From: Candidatus Woesearchaeota archaeon
GTDB lineage: Archaea; Nanobdellota; Nanobdellia; Woesearchaeales; SM23-78
Assembly (NCBI GenBank): GCA_011372335.1
Contig: DRSY01000121.1
Coordinates: 1-5,349 of the forward strand
Reading direction: 5' to 3'
Length of the DNA stretch: 5,349 bases
Position numbers and translations under genes: made by a program. The number at the start of each line of letters is the position of its first letter. The first letter of the stretch is position 1. Below are positions 5,163 to 5,349 of this stretch, one piece after another. The notes beneath the pieces are model-generated. The model ran no database searches and had not been told where the DNA came from. It saw only the letters and a program-made list of their open reading frames with translations.

Positions 5163-5170
5163 TTTATAAA
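5163..5170 (-). promoter_or_regulatory. Palindromic TATA box, tRNA-Ser promoter
   Basis: TTTATAAA reads the same on both strands. On the minus strand its centre is about 30 bases before the tRNA 5' end at 5136, the right distance for a start a few bases ahead of the tRNA. Read on the + strand, the same box would start transcription near 5192-5196, exactly at the edge of the GC-rich island. Confidence 0.6.
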
Positions 5171-5190
5171 AATTGTTGTTTAAGAACAGA

Positions 5191-5250
5191 GAAGTCTAAC
5201 AAGAGGAGTCCGCCCGGGTTTAGACGCTGGTTACGAGCGGTTATGAATTG
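5191..5250. ncRNA. Candidate structured small RNA in a GC-rich island
   Basis: Bases 5194-5240 are 60% GC (28 of 47), while the 30 bases before are 20% and the 60 bases after are 15%. Such islands in AT-rich archaeal genomes usually mark RNA genes. There is no ORF in it. GTCTAA (5194-5199) pairs with TTAGAC (5220-5225), and CGCT (5225-5228) with AGCG (5236-5239); an alternative is CCGC (5210-5213) with GCGG (5237-5240). Palindromic TATA boxes at 5163-5170 and 5279-5288 could serve either strand, so the strand is open. There is no T arm, so it is not a tRNA; I see no C/D boxes and no clear H/ACA pattern. The family is not recognised. Confidence 0.4.
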
Positions 5251-5278
5251 TTAATAATTATTTTATTCGCTTTTATTA

Positions 5279-5288
5279 TTTTATAAAA
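5279..5288. promoter_or_regulatory. Palindromic TATA-like box downstream of the GC-rich island
   Basis: TTTTATAAAA is a perfect 10-bp palindrome. On the minus strand it would start an RNA near 5255, running through the GC-rich island and towards the tRNA. On the + strand it would point out of the window. The surroundings are very AT-rich, so a chance match is quite possible. Confidence 0.3.
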
Positions 5289-5349
5289 CGTGCTAAAAAT
5301 ATTTTTTTATCACTAAATTTATTTTTTTGTTCTTTCTCCTTCTTTATAT
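5289..5349. other. AT-rich right edge with T-runs, no gene seen
   Basis: The last 60 bases hold T7 runs at 5302-5308 and 5322-5328 on the + strand and a C/T-rich end. They could terminate a + strand RNA from the GC-rich island. On the minus strand a frame of 23 lysine-rich codons runs from the edge to a TAA at 5278-5276, but nothing supports it as coding. Confidence 0.3.

Noticed and set aside
5191..5250. GC-rich island as a tRNA or a C/D box RNA
   Set aside because: There is no acceptor stem or TTCGAAT-like T loop, and no RTGATGA/CTGA box pair on either strand.
5276..5349. Lysine-rich minus-strand frame from the window edge to TAA at 5278-5276
   Set aside because: It is 23 codons of very AT-rich sequence with T-runs and a palindromic TATA box; any such sequence gives lysine codons, and nothing shows an upstream gene.
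1..5349. CRISPR array, insertion sequence or defence system
   Set aside because: There are no spaced direct repeats, transposase frames or terminal inverted repeats; the only direct repeats are the two short tandem ones listed.

Overview
The window reads as a compact, AT-rich archaeal chromosome segment. Archaeal hallmarks are an EF-2 with the diphthamide-site loop, an EF-1A (not EF-Tu) type elongation factor, an archaeal/eukaryotic-type uS10, a nucleoside diphosphate kinase with an archaeal-style insertion, TATA boxes of the form TTTATAAA, oligo-T terminators without GC-rich hairpins, GGTGAT-type ribosome binding sites and an intron-containing tRNA-Ser without an encoded CCA. The protein sequences look most like those of DPANN-type archaea (Woesearchaeota/Pacearchaeota-like). 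That placement is an impression from motifs, not a tested result.

Layout, left to right on the + strand: a lysine/aspartate-coding 9-bp tandem repeat at the left edge (1-34); ndk (53-544); a 73-base gap with a G-rich tract and a strong ribosome binding site; fusA/EF-2 (618-2801); a 312-base intergenic region holding an oligo-T terminator, overlapping inverted repeats around a TATA box, a perfect 16-bp tandem repeat and the leader of the next gene; tuf/EF-1A (3114-4394); a second terminator/promoter gap; and rps10 (4514-4825). The last 520 bases contain no protein gene. They hold rps10 3' flanking T-runs, a small hairpin followed by T6, a minus-strand tRNA-Ser(GGA) with a 46-nt intron (5136-5008), its promoter, and an isolated GC-rich island (about 5190-5250) that looks like an undescribed small RNA.

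The genes form a translation module. NDK supplies GTP and other NTPs, EF-1A delivers aminoacyl-tRNA, EF-2 drives translocation, uS10 is a 30S subunit protein and the tRNA decodes UCY serine codons. The fusA-tuf-rps10 order is the archaeal str-type arrangement, but here ndk sits immediately upstream of fusA.

The protein-coding part is ordinary housekeeping. The points worth a second look are non-coding: the structured tuf promoter region, similar small dyads on the tuf and rps10 TATA boxes, the tRNA intron (a T7 run inside the gene and no canonical bulge-helix-bulge), and the GC-rich island between two palindromic TATA boxes.
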